Assembly (NCBI GenBank): GCA_036394195.1
Contig: DASWFO010000018.1
Span: forward strand, 1 to 32,549
From: DATJPD01 sp036394195
Lineage (GTDB): Bacteria; Pseudomonadota; Alphaproteobacteria; CACIAM-22H2
Direction: 5' to 3'
Length of the DNA: 32,549 bases
The notes beneath the pieces are model-generated. The model did no database searches, was not told the origin of the DNA, and saw only the letters and a program-made list of their open reading frames with translations. This document shows, piece after piece, positions 30,992 to 32,549 of the stretch. Each line of letters starts with the position of its first letter. Positions within the stretch are counted from its first letter, which is position 1. Both the position numbers and the translations under genes were made by a program.

Positions 30992-31879
30992 TCAAAGAGC
31001 GCAGGTGACCCCGCCCTGGGGAGCGGCCTTGCACGCGAGTTCTTTCGGATCTTCCGGATTTTTCGGAGCATCGGCGGCGGCAAGCTGCGCTGTGGCTTCG
31101 GCCGGCGGCATCGCCGGCGGCGTGCCGTCGGGTGAGGCGGCGAGTTCCTCCGGAGCGGCGACGGCCGCCGGTTCGTCGGCGGTGCCTGCGGTGAGCTGAC
31201 TGGCGTCGGCGTAGGATTTCAGCGCGTCGCCCTGGGCGATCTGCCGGGCATAGCGCGACTGGAGCAACGTCAGGGCCTGCTGCGCGTTGAGCGGCCGGCC
31301 ATGCGTGCTGAACATCGCGCGGTGGTTGGCGAACGCGCCCGGCAGCAGCGCGCTGACCGATGTTCCGGGGCGCTCCGCCGCGGCGTTCATCAGCCGCGCC
31401 GCGCCGCTGACGCCGAGGAAATATCCAACGCGCACCTCCTCTTCGCTCGGCGTGCGGCCGAGCTTCTTGGCAAGGCCGGTCCGGCATTCGTCGCAATATT
31501 TGCCGGCGAGCCGCGAGGACAGGTCGACATCGTGCCGGGCACCCAACACGGCCGCCCGATCTCCGGCGGCGACGGACAGGCGGCCGTCGCTGCCCTGGTG
31601 GACGAGGGCTGCCAGATTCGGCCGCCCGGCGGCGGCACCGTAGGTCTTCACCAGGTGCAGCCACGTCGTTTCAGTGATCTGGTAGGGTCCAGCGGCGGAA
31701 GAATGCCTGTTCCTGGCGTCCGCCCGAAAGCCACTTTCGGCGCCGGCGATGGCCACCAGCGTCCCGAACGGCGTGCTCGTCGATGACGAGGCGGTCTGCA
31801 CCGCCCGAGCGATGTCTGAGCGCATCGCTTCCTGCGAAGCGGAATGCAGCTCCGGGGCAATCTGGGGCGCACCCGACAT
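30992..31879 (-). CDS. Transglycosylase SLT-domain-like protein next to flagellin
   Basis: A 295-residue protein with an N-terminal lysozyme-like module: the catalytic Glu48 in IAGAESGF, followed by RNRHSSAAGPYQITETTWL, matching the SLT ESxx and AAGPYQ motifs, which cut peptidoglycan glycan strands. No signal peptide is present at the N terminus, so export by the flagellar type III path or another route would be needed, or the chosen start is wrong. The middle contains YCDECRTGLAKKLGRTPSEEEV and a helical region; the last ~75 residues are Ala/Pro/Glu-rich and low in structure, ending with two cysteines. It lies downstream of the flagellin gene on the same strand, suggesting a role in flagellar passage through the cell wall (inference). 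Confidence 0.85.
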   Translation of the reverse strand: MSGAPQIAPELHSASQEAMRSDIARAVQTASSSTSTPFGTLVAIAGAESGFRADARNRHSSAAGPYQITETTWLHLVKTYGAAAGRPNLAALVHQGSDGRLSVAAGDRAAVLGARHDVDLSSRLAGKYCDECRTGLAKKLGRTPSEEEVRVGYFLGVSGAARLMNAAAERPGTSVSALLPGAFANHRAMFSTHGRPLNAQQALTLLQSRYARQIAQGDALKSYADASQLTAGTADEPAAVAAPEELAASPDGTPPAMPPAEATAQLAAADAPKNPEDPKELACKAAPQGGVTCAL

Positions 31880-31937
31880 GCCGACGATTATCGATGAATT
31901 TGTCTTAACGCTTGGTGAATCGCCGCGGCGCGGGCGG

Positions 31938-31972
31938 AAAAGAGAAAGGCCCGGGCGATTCCGCCCGGGCCT
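31938..31972 (-). terminator. Intrinsic terminator of the flagellin gene
   Basis: A perfect 11-bp stem (31972-31962 with 31957-31947; AGGCCCGGGCG on each strand) around a 4-nt loop is followed on the minus strand by the T-rich TTTCTCTTTT. It lies 75 nt after the flagellin stop and 59 nt before the transglycosylase start, so the two genes are probably separate transcripts. Confidence 0.85.
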
Positions 31973-32047
31973 GAAGTCGCGACCGTCACCGGATTGCTCC
32001 GGTGGCGGCCGTTACGGCGACGCTGCCGTTTGTTTTAGAAGCGCCGG

Positions 32048-32549
32048 TTACCGAAAGAGACCGAGCAGGATCTGCGGCCGCGCGTTGGCGATGCCGAGCG
32101 CCTGAACGCCGAGCTGCTGCTGCACCTGCAGCGACTGCAGCTTGGCACTTTCCTGCGCCAGGTTGGCATCGACCAGCGAGCCCAGGCCCTGGCTGACCGC
32201 GTTGGACAGCGACTGGGTGAACGTCGACAGGAAGTTCACCGAGTTCTGGCTGGCACCCAAGGTGCCGAGTGCGGTTCCCGCGACCAGCTGCTGGGCCGTC
32301 ACGGACGTAAGCAGCGCAAGCGCCGCCGCGGTCGTGCCCACGCCACTCGAGAGCGCCGCCGACACACCCGCCAAGCCCGAGGCGTTGGTCAGCGTGAGCT
32401 GGCCGCCTGAGATCGTCGAGGTGATGGTGACGCTGCCCGAGTTCGCCGACAACAGGTTCAGGCCGTTGTACACCGAGTTGCTGATGAAGGTGTTCAACTG
32501 CGCGAGCTGCGCGGTGAAGTTGGCGGACAGGATCGACTGCTGGCTGGCG
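32048..32549 (-). CDS. Flagellin, C-terminal part (5' truncated by window edge)
   Basis: The frame is open from the window edge to a TAA at 32050-32048 and gives about 166 C-terminal residues. It reads ASQQSILSANFTAQLAQLNT at the edge, then the threonine/serine-rich variable region, and ends with the conserved coiled-coil tail SLSNAVSQGLGSLVDANLAQESAKLQSLQVQQQLGVQALGIANARPQILLGLF (shown here only in pieces in meaning: SQGLGSLVDANLAQESAKL and QVQQQLGVQALGIAN). This DANLAQESAxLQxLQxxQQLGxQAL helix is the flagellin C-terminal domain that packs in the filament core. It indicates a motile, flagellated cell. The N-terminal domain lies outside the window. Confidence 0.93.
   Translation of the reverse strand, partial: ASQQSILSANFTAQLAQLNTFISNSVYNGLNLLSANSGSVTITSTISGGQLTLTNASGLAGVSAALSSGVGTTAAALALLTSVTAQQLVAGTALGTLGASQNSVNFLSTFTQSLSNAVSQGLGSLVDANLAQESAKLQSLQVQQQLGVQALGIANARPQILLGLFR

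Overview
The window is a chromosomal segment of a high-GC alphaproteobacterium (roughly two thirds G+C by eye). A CpdR-type receiver protein, a flagellin, a TetR/SDR detoxification pair, an MCE-type lipid transport operon and very long random antisense frames all fit. The adjacency of an N-formylglutamate amidohydrolase, cpdR and tRNA-Val, and of pdxH, a DnaJ-class protein, fabI and aroC, suggests Hyphomicrobiales (Rhizobiales). That assignment is inference from recalled gene order, not a search result.

Layout. 1-2382: the C-terminal part of a malic enzyme and fumC, both C4-acid metabolism, separated by a strong hairpin. 2435-7035: a tightly coupled efflux operon (small FUSC-like protein, DUF1275/YoaK-like protein, large FUSC/AaeB-like exporter, DUF1656/AaeX-like protein, HlyD/AaeA-like membrane fusion protein). 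7163-9379: a TetR repressor divergent from an SDR-tautomerase-ABM monooxygenase operon, with an operator-like repeat array on the shared promoter. 9532-12130: a receiver protein with a histone-H1-like lysine tail, a nucleoside transporter and a small membrane protein with no canonical start. 12140-15982 (minus strand): aroC, fabI, a CbpM-like modulator, a DnaJ-class co-chaperone and a surface-antigen-like lipoprotein. 16138-19447 (plus): pdxH, a CDF metal exporter, a tandem universal stress protein and an SDR. 19599-24296: a 1565-residue hybrid histidine kinase with a periplasmic sensor, four PAS domains, kinase, two receivers and HPt. 24367-27864 (minus): a four-gene Mla/MCE phospholipid transport operon. 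27865-28190: an intergenic region that appears to hold an unannotated small RNA. 28191-29668 (minus): a GNAT acetyltransferase and N-formylglutamate amidohydrolase. 29990-30970: cpdR, tRNA-Val(GAC) and a small unknown protein. 30992-32549 (minus): a transglycosylase-like protein and the C-terminal part of a flagellin, edge-truncated.

Most genes are ordinary core or accessory functions. The least explained signals are the candidate sRNA at about 28082-28176, which has a promoter, two perfect hairpins, an anti-Shine-Dalgarno-like linker and an intrinsic terminator. Next are the receiver protein with a lysine/alanine tail, and the possibly electrophile-responsive TetR operon beside an aromatic-acid-type pump. 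I saw no CRISPR array, insertion sequence or prophage gene.
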